Assembly (NCBI RefSeq): GCF_036826855.1
Contig: NZ_CP104578.1
Coordinates: forward strand, 4,499,501-4,563,500
Source of the DNA: Streptomyces sp. SJL17-4
Lineage (GTDB): Bacteria > Actinomycetota > Actinomycetes > Streptomycetales > Streptomycetaceae
DNA: 64,000 nt
Direction: 5' to 3'
Shown here: positions 1-8,745 of the stretch, in pieces
Layout of the letters: every line of letters starts with the position of its first letter
Position numbering within the stretch: the stretch's first letter is position 1
Notes under the pieces: model-generated
Seen by the model: the letters and a program-made list of their open reading frames with translations, nothing else
Database searches by the model: none
Told to the model about the DNA's origin: nothing
Position numbers and translations under genes: made by a program

Positions 1-651
1 CCACCTGTACGAGCACGGGCAGCGGAGAGCCGGGCGGCGCCACCCCCGCCGCGTCCCGCGCGAAGTCGTACATGCTCCCGTGCGTCCCGTGCCACCGCGC
101 CGACCAGTAGCGCAGCACCTGGATGTGGCCCTCCGTGTTGTACGGGTCCCGGCGCCGCAACTCGTCGAACCAGTGCCGTAGTTCACGGCGCTGCACCCCG
201 CCCTCGTACAGCCTGGCCACCGAGAGCAGCGACACCCACGGCATCGGGTCGGCGGGCGCCGCCTCGGCCGCGCCCCGGCAGGCGTCGACGGCGGCGTCGA
301 TCCTGCCCCGCTCGACGGCCGCGCCCCGGCCGGCCGCGATGGCCGCGTCGAAGACCCGTACCACCTCGGTCGCCGCCCGCAGCACCGCCGCGTCGGGATT
401 GCCCGGCTCGGCGGCCCGCCAGGTCTCCACGGTGGAGCTGCTCGCGGCCGCGTGCGAGAGGAGCCGCAGCCGGTGGGTGCGGCGCGCCCACCGGTCACCG
501 GTGGCGGCGAGCAGGTCCCGTACGCCCTGCCAGCGGCCGATGACGATGTCGTGGCGCGCCTCGGTCAGCGCGCGGTCCCCGAAGTCCGGGTCGAAGTCGG
601 GCGCGAAGCGCTCCGCACGCGCCGAGCGCGCGGAACGGCGGCGTACGGCCA
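1..651 (-). CDS. Hypothetical protein, helical-repeat-like; 3' end lies outside the window
   Basis: I do not recognise a function. About 216 residues are visible and the frame stays open to the left edge, so the C-terminus is missing. The ATG at 651 has a strong AAGGAGG six bases upstream. The protein starts with a basic Arg/Ser-rich stretch and then becomes an Ala/Arg/Trp-rich helical protein. Repeated helix pairs, for example around DPMPWVSLLSVARLYEGG and RRRDPYNTEGHIQVLRYW, look like degenerate TPR units. No signal peptide or membrane segment is visible, so it is probably cytoplasmic. It is the last gene on this strand before the left edge, 108 bp from the permease gene. The gene call is secure, the role unknown. 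Confidence 0.75.
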
Positions 652-758
652 TCGGGGGCCTCCTTCGGGTTCGGCTGCCGTCAGAAGTGGTGACTCGCTT
701 GGGTTCCCGTGCTGTTGGTGCTGTGCTGTTGGTTCTGTGCCCTTGGTGAGGGCGTGGA

Positions 759-2234
759 TCAGAAATCCGTTGCGTAGCTCTTGTCCCTGGTTCCGCCGCG
801 CGTGCGGGTGGCCGGGCCCGAGCCCTCCGCTGCCGCCATCGCGCGGGCGGCGTCCAGGCGGGCCGGGCGGTAGTAGTCGCTGCCCTTGCGCCAGTGGACG
901 AGCAGCGGGACGACGCCGAGGAGCAGGCCGCCGAGGCCGATCGTGAGGGCGGTGGTGGAGAGTTCGCCGAGCGATTCGACGAAGGCCCAGAGCATGAACG
1001 CCGAGCCGAGCAGCGGCCAGACTCCGCCGAGGAGCAGGTTCCGTACGGAGCGGAGGAGGACCGACTTGTACGCGACGACGGCGGCGATGCCCGCGAGCCC
1101 GTAGTAGAACGCGATCTGGAGTCCGATCGCGGAGACGGCGTCCCGGAGGATCTGCTGCACGGAGCCGGCGGCCGCGGCGGCCGCGAACATCAGCAGGGCG
1201 GCGCCGCCGACGGCGACGATCGCGACCCACGGAGTGTTCCAGCGGCGGTGCACGGTGCCGAGCGCGGACGGCAGGGTCCGGTCGCGGCCCATCGCGAAGA
1301 GCGAGCGGGTGACCTGGAGGAGGGTGGTCTCCAGGGTGGCGACGGTGGACAGCAGGACGGCGACGACGAGGAGTTTGCCGCCGATCCCGGGCCAGACCTG
1401 CTGGCCGATGACGGCGAGGACGTTGGGTCCCGCGGTACGGATCTCCTCCGCGCTCAGCAGCACGTTGACGATGACGGTGACGGCGACGAAGAGGAGGAAG
1501 ACGAAGCCGACGCCGACGAGCGCGGCGAGTCCGGCGGTGCGGCGGCTGTTCCGGGTCTCCTCGCTGAGGTTGCTGGTGACGTCCCAGCCCCAGTAGTAGA
1601 ACGCGGCGATCAGCGCGCCCGCGGCGAAGCCCTGCGGCCCGTCGAACTGGCCGAGGCCGAACCAGGACCAGTCGAAGGCGGTGGCCCGCCCGCGGTGCGC
1701 GACGGCCGCCAGGATGAAGCCGAGGAGGATCAGCATCTCGACGCCCGACATGATCAGTTGGGCCCGGACGGTCAGCCGAGCGCCACCCATGACCACGAGC
1801 AGCATCATCAGGAACCAGCCTGCGCCGACGGCCGCCGCGAGCGGGGTGCTGTCGGCGAGGTCCTGGTCGAACAGGGCGAGCGTGAGCGCGCCGGCGGGCA
1901 GCGAACCGGCCACCATGAAGACGGTGGCGGCGAAGACGAGGGCCCAGCCGGAGAGGAAGCCGAGGAAGGGGTGGAGGGTGCGGCCCACCCAGGAGTAGCC
2001 GGCACCGGCGTTGACGTCGATCCGCCCCAGGCGGGCGTACGCGAGGACGATGCCGAACATCGGTATCGCGCAGTAGAGCAGGGCGGCGGGCCCCGCGTAG
2101 CCGACGGCGCCGAAGAGCACGGCGGTGGTCGCGGCCATCGAGTAGGCGGGGGCGCTGCCTGCGACGGCCATCACGATCGTGTCGAAGGTACCGAGGACAT
2201 TGGGCTGGAGCCCTCTGTTCGTGGTGGTGCGCAT
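759..2234 (-). CDS. APC-family amino acid permease
   Basis: A 491-residue integral membrane transporter of the amino acid-polyamine-organocation superfamily, which imports or exchanges amino acids or related amines across the cytoplasmic membrane. About 12 hydrophobic helices are visible. The first carries the family signature LGTFDTIVMAVAGSAPAYS, with the small-residue break seen in APC helix 1. The acidic motif SNLSEETRNSRR after the mid-protein helices is also typical. The frame could start at a GTG at 2321. I prefer the ATG at 2234 because GAGGA lies just upstream and the first helix follows directly. The tail is hydrophilic. The substrate cannot be told from sequence. It has its own roughly 200-bp upstream region after the FUSC gene. 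Confidence 0.88.
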   Translation of the reverse strand: MRTTTNRGLQPNVLGTFDTIVMAVAGSAPAYSMAATTAVLFGAVGYAGPAALLYCAIPMFGIVLAYARLGRIDVNAGAGYSWVGRTLHPFLGFLSGWALVFAATVFMVAGSLPAGALTLALFDQDLADSTPLAAAVGAGWFLMMLLVVMGGARLTVRAQLIMSGVEMLILLGFILAAVAHRGRATAFDWSWFGLGQFDGPQGFAAGALIAAFYYWGWDVTSNLSEETRNSRRTAGLAALVGVGFVFLLFVAVTVIVNVLLSAEEIRTAGPNVLAVIGQQVWPGIGGKLLVVAVLLSTVATLETTLLQVTRSLFAMGRDRTLPSALGTVHRRWNTPWVAIVAVGGAALLMFAAAAAAGSVQQILRDAVSAIGLQIAFYYGLAGIAAVVAYKSVLLRSVRNLLLGGVWPLLGSAFMLWAFVESLGELSTTALTIGLGGLLLGVVPLLVHWRKGSDYYRPARLDAARAMAAAEGSGPATRTRGGTRDKSYATDF

Positions 2235-2431
2235 GGCGGTGTCCTCGGGGCGCGGGGGGTGAGGCAGGACGAAGTGGCCCGTCCGCCGGGCCGGTTCCCG
2301 ACCGCGGCGGGCGCGGATCACGGTGAGATCGAGCGCATCGTAGTCGCCCGGATGGCTTCGGGTAACGGCGGTGGGGAGGGTTCCGTTCCGTGACCGCCGG
2401 TAAGTCCTCCCGTACGCCCCTGTGGGGAGGT

Positions 2432-4384
2432 TTACCGCAGGTCGGGACCGGCGATGGCGCGGGCCGCGCGGACCTCCTGGCGGAGCGGTGCGAGGACTCC
2501 GTTCTCGTCGCCGGGAAGCTCGCTGCGGACCTCGACGAGGGTCTCCGATTCCCGGATTCCCTCGGCGAGTTCGCGCAGCTCACGCTCGACGGCGACGACC
2601 TCGGCGGGATCGGGGTCGGGAGCGCCGTGGTTGACCCGGATCCGGGCGGCGGTCGTGGCGTCCACGATCCGCTCGACGGCGACGACGAGCGGCCACCAGG
2701 CGGCGGCGCGGGTCCCGGTGGGCGGCGGTTCGGTGAGGGCGCGCTGGAACTCGGAGCGGACGGTGGAGAGGTCACGGTAGAGCTTCCGCCGGGCGCGCAG
2801 CCGCCCGCCCTGGTCCTCCGTCCCTCCGAACGCGCAGGTCACATAGGCGGCGGTGTCGGCGACGGCGTCCGCGAGCCGGTCGCCGATCCGGGAGTGCCAG
2901 GACTCGGGCCAGAGGAGGTAGCCGGCGATCAGCGCGATGCCGCAGCCGATGAGGGAGTCGTACAGGCGGGGCATGACGAGGTCGAAGCCCTGCTGGTTGA
3001 GGGTGTCGGAGAGCAGCAGGATGACCGGGGTGATGGCCGCGGTCTGGAAGGCGTACCCCTTCGCGGAGAAGGCCGGGATGAGGGCGGCGAGCACGCACAT
3101 CACGGGGACGTCCCACCAGCCGCGCGGCACCTCGGCGAGGACGAGCGCGGCGAGGAGCAGGCCGGCGGCGGTGCCGAAGGCGCGGAGCACGGCACGGGAG
3201 AAGACCGAGCCGAAGTCGGGCTTCATGACGAAGGTGACGGTGAGCGCGACCCAGTACGAGCGGGGGACGGCGATCAGCGAGACGAGCGCCTGGGCGAGCC
3301 CGATGCAGAGGGCGAGCCGGAGCCCGTACCGCCAGGACGCCTCGGAGAACAGCACGGCGCGGGTGGCCCGGCGGACGCGGACCCGCAGCGCGGCGGGGCG
3401 GCCGAGCCGGTCGTCGACGTTGTGCACGTCGGGCTCGGCCTTGTGGACGACGGCGGCGGCGTGCCGCAGGGCGTGGTCGACGGCCTTCTCGGCGGGCCGC
3501 TCGGGGGTCGGCAGATCGAGTACGGGTGCCCCGGTCCGGCCCTCCTCGACGGCGTCGGCGAGTTCGCGCACGGCCGCGGGGATCGTGGCGGACAGCGGGC
3601 CGTGGAGCCGGGCGCGGAGGTGGGCGGCGGGGGCGGCCTCGACGAGCGGGATGACGACGTTCAGCTGCGCGAGCAGCCGGACGAGGGAGGACGCGCGGCC
3701 GTGCTGGCGGGCGCGGCGGGCGAGGACGAGGTCGTAGGACTGGTTGAGGGAGGCGGTGACGGCCTGCCGCTTCTCGTCGTACGCGTCGGTTCCGGTGGCC
3801 TCGTACAGATCGGCGACGGCCCGGTAGGTGTCGGCGACGGCCGACCGCTCGGGGGCGGCGCGGCGCAGGGGCCAGCCGAGCAGGGTCAGGGCGAGGACGA
3901 AGAGTCCGCCGAGGCCCAGCAGCAGCGGTGCCTTCCACCAGGGGTCGGGCATGGGGAGTCCGGCGCCGACGACGGCGTTGAGGAGCAGGAGCAGCCCGGA
4001 GACGGAGGCGACGGCGCCGATCGAGGAGATCATCCCGGAGACGAGCGCGACGAGCGTGAGCACGCCGACGGCGACCCAGCCGTGCCCGAAGACAAGGGTC
4101 CCGAGGGTGACTCCGACGGCACCGAAGAGCTGCGGCACGGCGATGTTGAGGATCCGCATCCGGTAGGCGTCGGCGGTGTCGCCGATGACCCCGGACAGCG
4201 CGCCCATGGACACGAGCGCCCCGTAGGCGGGCTGCCCGACGGCAAGACCGACGGCGAGCGGCACGGACAGCGCGACGGCGGCGCGGCCGACGGCGGCCCA
4301 GGGGACGGGCGCGGGCGCGGGCTTGAAGCCGGTGGTGAGCCAGGCGGGCGGGGAGAGCCGTGCGGTCCTTGCGGGGCGTGCCAT
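2432..4384 (-). CDS. FUSC-family membrane protein (aromatic acid exporter-like)
   Basis: A 650-residue protein with two similar membrane halves, as in the FUSC/YccS/AaeB family thought to export aromatic acids or toxic compounds. The N-terminal half (about residues 25-165) has five to six hydrophobic segments. A long soluble helical region (about 170-345) follows. A second membrane block (about 355-500) includes a PRSYWVALTVTFVMKPDFG segment, the FUSC hallmark. The C-terminal helical tail is about 140 residues. The start ATG at 4384 has no strong Shine-Dalgarno. It lies downstream of the N-acetyltransferase gene on the same strand, and both could deal with aromatic amines. That link is inference. 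Confidence 0.87.
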   Translation of the reverse strand: MARPARTARLSPPAWLTTGFKPAPAPVPWAAVGRAAVALSVPLAVGLAVGQPAYGALVSMGALSGVIGDTADAYRMRILNIAVPQLFGAVGVTLGTLVFGHGWVAVGVLTLVALVSGMISSIGAVASVSGLLLLLNAVVGAGLPMPDPWWKAPLLLGLGGLFVLALTLLGWPLRRAAPERSAVADTYRAVADLYEATGTDAYDEKRQAVTASLNQSYDLVLARRARQHGRASSLVRLLAQLNVVIPLVEAAPAAHLRARLHGPLSATIPAAVRELADAVEEGRTGAPVLDLPTPERPAEKAVDHALRHAAAVVHKAEPDVHNVDDRLGRPAALRVRVRRATRAVLFSEASWRYGLRLALCIGLAQALVSLIAVPRSYWVALTVTFVMKPDFGSVFSRAVLRAFGTAAGLLLAALVLAEVPRGWWDVPVMCVLAALIPAFSAKGYAFQTAAITPVILLLSDTLNQQGFDLVMPRLYDSLIGCGIALIAGYLLWPESWHSRIGDRLADAVADTAAYVTCAFGGTEDQGGRLRARRKLYRDLSTVRSEFQRALTEPPPTGTRAAAWWPLVVAVERIVDATTAARIRVNHGAPDPDPAEVVAVERELRELAEGIRESETLVEVRSELPGDENGVLAPLRQEVRAARAIAGPDLR

Positions 4385-4418
4385 GCGCCCAACCTACGTC
4401 TCTGCCGCCGAGGGCCCC

Positions 4419-4486
4419 GGTCCGCGCGCTGTCCTTCGAGGGGAGCTTCCGCGGTCCGCGCGCCGTCCTTCCCGGGGAGCCTCCGC
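4419..4486. repeat. Two tandem 34-bp imperfect repeats
   Basis: Two head-to-tail 34-bp units start at 4419 and 4453 with the same first ten bases (GGTCCGCGCG). They differ at only a few positions. They fill the gap between the FUSC start and the N-acetyltransferase stop. Confidence 0.8.
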
Positions 4487-4493
4487 GGGACGG

Positions 4494-5348
4494 TCAGTCG
4501 GCCGGTGCGTCCAGCGGCAGTCCGTCCGGTACCGCGATGCCGAACTCGGTGGTCAGCACCCGGGTGATCTCCTCGCGGCCGGAGAGTTCCCGCTCCTTGC
4601 GGGAGCCGTCCGCGCGGGTCTCGACGAGGTGGCGGCCGCTGAGCGCGAGATGGCGGTCCGGTGTCGAGCGCTGGACGTAGAGGAGGTGGGAGAACGGGGA
4701 GCGGGGGTTGGTCGCGACGTGCCAGTTGATGACCTCGAAGTCCGGGGCCTCGTACGGCTCCACGGTGAACGCGTACTGATCGGTCCACTCGTCGTCCTCG
4801 TACGCCTGGAGCACCCACAGCTCCAGCGGCCCGCGGTGCGGCCGGTGGACCAGGCGGTGACGGCGGTTCGCGGCCCGGAACTCGGTGTCCGCGACCAGTG
4901 GGACCGCTTCGAGCAGCGATCCGGAGGAGCCGAAGCCGACGTCCGCCAGGTACGGGTCCGGCTCGCCCGGCACGTCGACGAGCAGCAGCATGTGGGTCCG
5001 CGGCCGGATCGCGCCGCGGGCGCCGAGCACGACCCGCGCGGCCATGCGCGTCACACCGAAGCCGAAGGCCTCCAGGACGGCGGCCAGCAGGGTGTTGTGC
5101 TCGTAGCAGTAGCCGCCCCGGCCGCCGCGGACCAGCTTCGCCTCCAGGTCCGGCAGCGCGAGGGAGGGGGCGGAACCGGCGATCGGGTCCAGGTTCTCGA
5201 AGGGGATGCCGTACAGATGGGCACGGTGCAGCGACCGGAGCGTCGCGGCGTCCGCCCGTCGCTCCCCGGTCCAGCCGGTGCGGGCGAGATAGGCGTCGAT
5301 GTCCGGCCGGGGGGCGGAGTCCTGCGGGGTCTCGTCGTGACTCGTCAT
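4494..5348 (-). CDS. nat: Arylamine N-acetyltransferase
   Basis: Transfers an acetyl group from acetyl-CoA to arylamines or arylhydrazines in the cytoplasm. The 284-residue length is normal for bacterial NATs. The catalytic triad is visible: Cys81 in RGGRGGYCYEHN, His in the PRTHMLLLVDV strand, and Asp in YLADVGFG. The N-terminal motif YGIPFENLD is also diagnostic. In actinomycetes NAT-like enzymes can also act in secondary metabolism, but no biosynthetic cluster surrounds this one. The start ATG at 5348 gives the expected N-terminus. The gene is alone or leads into the FUSC exporter. Confidence 0.95.
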   Translation of the reverse strand: MTSHDETPQDSAPRPDIDAYLARTGWTGERRADAATLRSLHRAHLYGIPFENLDPIAGSAPSLALPDLEAKLVRGGRGGYCYEHNTLLAAVLEAFGFGVTRMAARVVLGARGAIRPRTHMLLLVDVPGEPDPYLADVGFGSSGSLLEAVPLVADTEFRAANRRHRLVHRPHRGPLELWVLQAYEDDEWTDQYAFTVEPYEAPDFEVINWHVATNPRSPFSHLLYVQRSTPDRHLALSGRHLVETRADGSRKERELSGREEITRVLTTEFGIAVPDGLPLDAPAD

Positions 5349-5463
5349 GCTTCCGACCCTACGCAGCGTGGCATGCGGCGGCCTCGGGCCGGGTGCGGTG
5401 CCTCACCTGGTTCTTTCGGCCTAGGTACGGGTACGAAGCGGCGCGCAGCCACGCGCAGCCGCT

Positions 5464-5533
5464 GGACGGTTTCGGCGCGCACGGTCGCGCACGGCGCCGG
5501 ACGGCTTTGGTGCGCACGGTCGCGCACGGCGCC
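5464..5533. repeat. Two tandem 35-bp imperfect repeats
   Basis: Two 35-bp units (5464-5498 and 5499-5533) differ at three positions. They lie between the NAT start and the DUF2630 stop. Each unit contains two copies of CGCGCACGG-like sequence, so there is a finer internal repeat. Confidence 0.8.
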
Positions 5534-5554
5534 GCCGCACCCCGTGCGGGGGCG

Positions 5555-5791
5555 TCAGTTGCGGTAGGACTCGACCTCTGTCGCCGGGCGGAGGGTCGCC
5601 GTGTCCGGGTCCTCGCCGAATTCCGCCTTCGCCCTGCGCTGCCGCAGCAGGTCCCAGCACTGGTCCAGCCGGACCTCCAGTTCCGACAGGCGGGCGCGTT
5701 CCTCGGGGAGGAGGCCGCCCGTGCGCTGCCGGAGGGTGCGTTCCTCCTCGACGAGGGCGCCGATGTCGTCCAGGATCTCCTCGTTCTCCAT
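5555..5791 (-). CDS. DUF2630 family small protein
   Basis: A 78-residue charged protein matching the DUF2630 pattern: an N-terminal MENEEILDDIGALVEEER helix, then a second helix with the family LEVRLDQCWDLLRQRRAK block. It is predicted to be two amphipathic helices, probably a small coiled coil. No catalytic motif is visible and the function is unknown. The stop codon of the upstream EEP gene is 18 bp away, so the two are probably co-transcribed. Confidence 0.88.
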   Translation of the reverse strand: MENEEILDDIGALVEEERTLRQRTGGLLPEERARLSELEVRLDQCWDLLRQRRAKAEFGEDPDTATLRPATEVESYRN

Positions 5792-5809
5792 GTCCTCCAG
5801 CGTCGCCGA

Positions 5810-6931
5810 TCAGCGCGGCCCGCGCAGGTCGAGATCGGCGACGACCGCCCGGTGGTCGGAGCCCGGGAGGTCCGGGAAGCGGACCTCGCGGACGCTGAAG
5901 TCCCTCACCAGGACGTGGTCGATCTGGACGAACGGCGGCAGCGGGCCCTCCGCCGGCCAGGTCGGCGCCCGGCTCTCGTCCGCCCGCCGCGCCGCGTCCT
6001 GGAGCCCGCCCGCCGCGAGGATGCCGCGGAACGCCGCGTGGTCCTGCGAGGCGTTGAAGTCGCCCGCGACCAGCATCGGGCCGGTGGGCTGCGCCGCGAC
6101 GGCCGCCTTCACCCGGCCCAGCTCCCGCTTCCACAGGGACACCTGCCCGGGCACCGGCGGCATCGGGTGCGTCAGCTGGAGCCGTACCGGCACGCCCGCG
6201 ATCTCCGCCGTGGCACCCGGCATGCCCATGGTCGACGGAATCATCCGCCAGTCGCGCAGCGGGTACGAGCTCAGCAGGATCGAGCCGACCGAGCCCTCGC
6301 CCTCGACGGAGGCGTAGTGCGGCAGCTCCGTGGCGAAGGTCTTCGTGAGGGCGCCCCGGCAGGCGCGGTCGCACTCCGACACGAAGACGAGCTGGGGGCG
6401 CTCCCGCCGCATCAGCTCGATCAACGAACCCGTCCCCTGGCCGAATTCGACGTTCGACGCGATGACCTTCACCCGCGCCAGCGGCAGCCCGTACGAGATG
6501 ACGGTCTGCGGCATGTACGGCACGGTGCTCCAGGCGGTCGCGCCCAGGACCAGGACCGCCACGAAGGTGAGCACCCGGCGCCGGGCCACGGCGGCGAGGA
6601 GCAGGGCGAGGCCCGCGGGGACGGTCAGCCAGGGGAGGAACGCGAGGAGTTGGGGGACCGGGGTCACCGCGTCCGTGTCCAGGGCGCGGCAGGCAGTGAT
6701 CAGCGCCGGTACCACCATGAGCAGCCCTGCGGCCCAGGCCATGACGCGGTGCCTGGGCCGCAGGGGCGGCGGTGCGGGGGCCACTTCGCGGGTCGCCTCG
6801 GGAGCCGGCTCGCGGGTGGCCCCGGGGTGGGGCTCGGGGGTCGCCTCGGGGGCCGGATCGGCGGGACTGCTGTTCACGGGCTCCGCCGTCTCCCCGTGCT
6901 CTGCGTGATCTGCGGTCTGGACTCGGTCCAC
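5810..6931 (-). CDS. Membrane-anchored endonuclease/exonuclease/phosphatase family protein
   Basis: A 373-residue protein. A Pro/Ala/Glu-rich cytoplasmic tail carries repeated EPAPEATRE-like units (about residues 20-55). Three hydrophobic segments follow (about 60-150), then an EEP-fold domain. Domain motifs are the entry strand VKVIASNVEFG, the acidic FVSECD, the metal/phosphate site MLVAGDFNAS and the C-terminal LPGSDHRAV with the catalytic His. Such proteins hydrolyse phosphodiesters or phosphoesters with divalent metal. Here the domain would sit on the outer face of the membrane. The GTG start at 6931 lies four bases after the upstream lipoprotein stop. The substrate is unknown. Confidence 0.85.
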   Translation of the reverse strand: MDRVQTADHAEHGETAEPVNSSPADPAPEATPEPHPGATREPAPEATREVAPAPPPLRPRHRVMAWAAGLLMVVPALITACRALDTDAVTPVPQLLAFLPWLTVPAGLALLLAAVARRRVLTFVAVLVLGATAWSTVPYMPQTVISYGLPLARVKVIASNVEFGQGTGSLIELMRRERPQLVFVSECDRACRGALTKTFATELPHYASVEGEGSVGSILLSSYPLRDWRMIPSTMGMPGATAEIAGVPVRLQLTHPMPPVPGQVSLWKRELGRVKAAVAAQPTGPMLVAGDFNASQDHAAFRGILAAGGLQDAARRADESRAPTWPAEGPLPPFVQIDHVLVRDFSVREVRFPDLPGSDHRAVVADLDLRGPR

Positions 6932-6935
6932 CCCG

Positions 6936-7373
6936 TCAGTGTCGCAGGGCCTGCGCGATCTCCGCCTTCGGTCCGCCCGACAGGGACCGATTGCTGCGCG
7001 CCGTACCGGTCTTGGACTTCCCCGGTTCCACTCCGTCGATGTTCAGGACGACCGAGTCGAGGAAGTTCCCGTCCGCGTCCCGGAAGGTGACCATGATCGT
7101 GTAGTCGGCGTTCTTGTCCTTCGGGTTGGTCGCCGTGATCTCGGAGACCGTCCGGTCCCCGTCGGTGCTCGTCGGCCCGGCGCTCACGTCGCCGGTGGCG
7201 TTCACCCCGTCCTTGACCTCGTTCATCTTCTCCTCGGCGGCCGAGGCGACCGCCGCCGTGGCGGAGGAGACGATGTCGCCCGCCGTCTCCTTGACGGTGT
7301 CGCACCCGGTGACCGTGAGGGTGAGCGCGGTGGTGGCGGCCAGGGACAGGGCCGCCGCCGTCGTGCGTCTCAT
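6936..7373 (-). CDS. Putative secreted lipoprotein
   Basis: A 145-residue protein with a clear lipoprotein signal: positively charged MRRT, a hydrophobic Ala/Leu/Thr core and lipobox TVTGC. It would be lipid-anchored on the outer face of the membrane. The middle part is Ala/Glu-rich, and the C-terminal half resembles FxLYD/DUF4352-type beta domains (YTIMVTFRDADGNFLDS). The open frame extends upstream to 7553, but the residues there are proline-rich shadow sequence and the signal peptide fixes the start at 7373. It is likely in an operon with the EEP gene (gap of four bases) and the DUF7144 gene. Confidence 0.82.
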   Translation of the reverse strand: MRRTTAAALSLAATTALTLTVTGCDTVKETAGDIVSSATAAVASAAEEKMNEVKDGVNATGDVSAGPTSTDGDRTVSEITATNPKDKNADYTIMVTFRDADGNFLDSVVLNIDGVEPGKSKTGTARSNRSLSGGPKAEIAQALRH

Positions 7374-7387
7374 CGCCCGCCCGCCCC

Positions 7388-7819
7388 TCAGAACTTCTCT
7401 TCCCGGCCGTACGCCTCGTCCGTCGCCAGCGCCCAGATCACGAAGACCGAGATGGCCATCGAGAACAGCGCCCACCACGGCTGGTACGGCAGGAACAGGA
7501 ACTGGAACAGGATGTTCAGGGACGCGAGCGCGATACCGGCGACCCGTCCCCACTCCGCCCCCTTGAGGATGCCGAAGCCGGCGATCGCGACCACGACGCC
7601 GAGGATCAGATGGATCCAGCCCCAGGTGGTCAGGTTGAACTTGAAGACGTAGTCGCCGACGCGTGTGTAGATGTCGTCCTCGGCGATGCCTGCGATGCCC
7701 TGGAAGACGTCCATGAAGCCGGTGACGAGCATGAGGACGCCCGCGAAGAGCGTGCCGCCGCTCGCCCAGGCGGCGGAGGAGGACGTGGACCTGCGGGGTG
7801 GTGCCGTGTTGTGGCTCAT
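7388..7819 (-). CDS. DUF7144 family membrane protein
   Basis: A 143-residue integral membrane protein with four hydrophobic helices. The pattern is typical of this common Streptomyces family: an early WASGGTLFAGVLMLVTGF helix, a FNLTTWGWIHLILG motif in helix 2, and FLPYQPWWALFSMAISVFV in helix 4. No enzyme motif is visible. It precedes the lipoprotein gene by 14 bp on the same strand, suggesting an operon of envelope proteins. Function unknown. Confidence 0.87.
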   Translation of the reverse strand: MSHNTAPPRRSTSSSAAWASGGTLFAGVLMLVTGFMDVFQGIAGIAEDDIYTRVGDYVFKFNLTTWGWIHLILGVVVAIAGFGILKGAEWGRVAGIALASLNILFQFLFLPYQPWWALFSMAISVFVIWALATDEAYGREEKF

Positions 7820-7856
7820 GGACCCATCGTCGGAGCGTTCGTTCCGTTCCGAACGT

Positions 7857-8669
7857 TCAGTTGGGCCGTACGAGTGAGCGGAGGTAGTTCTCCAGTACGG
7901 CGTCGAAGTCGTCGGGGCGCTCCAGGTTCGGCAGATGCGCGGCCCGCTCGATCACGGCGAGCGTGGAGTGGGGGAGGAGCGCGTGCATGTCCTCCGCGTC
8001 CGCGACCGGGGTGTACGAGTCGTCCCGGCCGACGACGACGAGCGCGGGGAACGGGACCGTGGCCAGGGTTTTGCGGTAGTCGGGGCGCTCGGCCCTGCCC
8101 CGGAGCGCGGCCGCCGCGCCGGCCGGGTCGGTCGCGGACATCATGCGGTGCACGTGCGGGGCGGCGTGGGTGTTGTACGGGGCCACCATCCGGTCCAGTA
8201 CCTCGTCGGCGTACCCCCGCATCCCCTCGGCGAGGAGCCGGTCGGCCATGGCGTTCCTGGCGGCTTTGCCCTCGTCGGTCTCGGCGGCGGGGAAGGTGTC
8301 GGCGAGGACGAGGCCCCGGACGCGCTCCGGGTGGCGGCGGTAGAGCTCCATGGCGATCTGGCCGCCCATGGAGAGGCCGACGACGACGTAGTCGTCGATC
8401 TCAAGGTGGTCGAGGAGGCCGGCGAGGTCTTCGGCGAAGACGCCGAGGCCGGTGGAGGCGGGGGCGGTGGAGGCGGGGTGCGTGCCCAGCGGGGTGCGGC
8501 CGTAGCCGCGCAGGTCGGGGGCGATCACCCGGTACGTGCGGGAGAAACGGTCGATCTGGGGCTGCCACATGGTGTGGTCGAAGGGATGGCCGTGGACGAG
8601 CAGGAGGGCGGGGCCGGAGCCTCGGTCCTCGTAGGCGATCGGGGTGTCGTCGATCTGTACGAAGTCCAT
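7857..8669 (-). CDS. Alpha/beta hydrolase
   Basis: A 270-residue cytoplasmic alpha/beta-hydrolase fold enzyme. The oxyanion-loop motif LLVHGHPFDHTMW, the nucleophile elbow VVGLSMGGQ (catalytic Ser) and the C-terminal IERAAHLPNLERPDDF with the catalytic His are all present. The GRDD segment near residue 215 supplies the likely acid. The lid region is short, as in esterases and lactonases. It is transcribed divergently from the MocR regulator gene, which is its likely regulator. The substrate is not predictable. Confidence 0.88.
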   Translation of the reverse strand: MDFVQIDDTPIAYEDRGSGPALLLVHGHPFDHTMWQPQIDRFSRTYRVIAPDLRGYGRTPLGTHPASTAPASTGLGVFAEDLAGLLDHLEIDDYVVVGLSMGGQIAMELYRRHPERVRGLVLADTFPAAETDEGKAARNAMADRLLAEGMRGYADEVLDRMVAPYNTHAAPHVHRMMSATDPAGAAAALRGRAERPDYRKTLATVPFPALVVVGRDDSYTPVADAEDMHALLPHSTLAVIERAAHLPNLERPDDFDAVLENYLRSLVRPN

Positions 8670-8695
8670 GGTCGGAGGCTAGGCAGGCGCAACTG

Positions 8696-8729
8696 CTCGG
8701 TGCAATAAGATCTTTGCTCTCGGTGCAAT
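8696..8729. promoter_or_regulatory. Two direct repeats CTCGGTGCAAT, likely MocR operator
   Basis: Perfect 11-bp direct repeats occur at 8696-8706 and 8719-8729, 23 bp apart (about two helical turns). They lie in the short gap between the divergent hydrolase and MocR genes. Direct repeats spaced by about two turns are the usual target of dimeric MocR/PdxR regulators. The assignment to this regulator is inferred from position. Confidence 0.6.
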
Positions 8730-8745
8730 GAGGGAGGGGCTGGGT

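Noticed and set aside
894..2393. A long plus-strand frame rich in Asp/Glu/Gly
   Set aside because: Mirror of the APC permease gene; acidic low-complexity composition is typical of shadow frames in GC-rich DNA.
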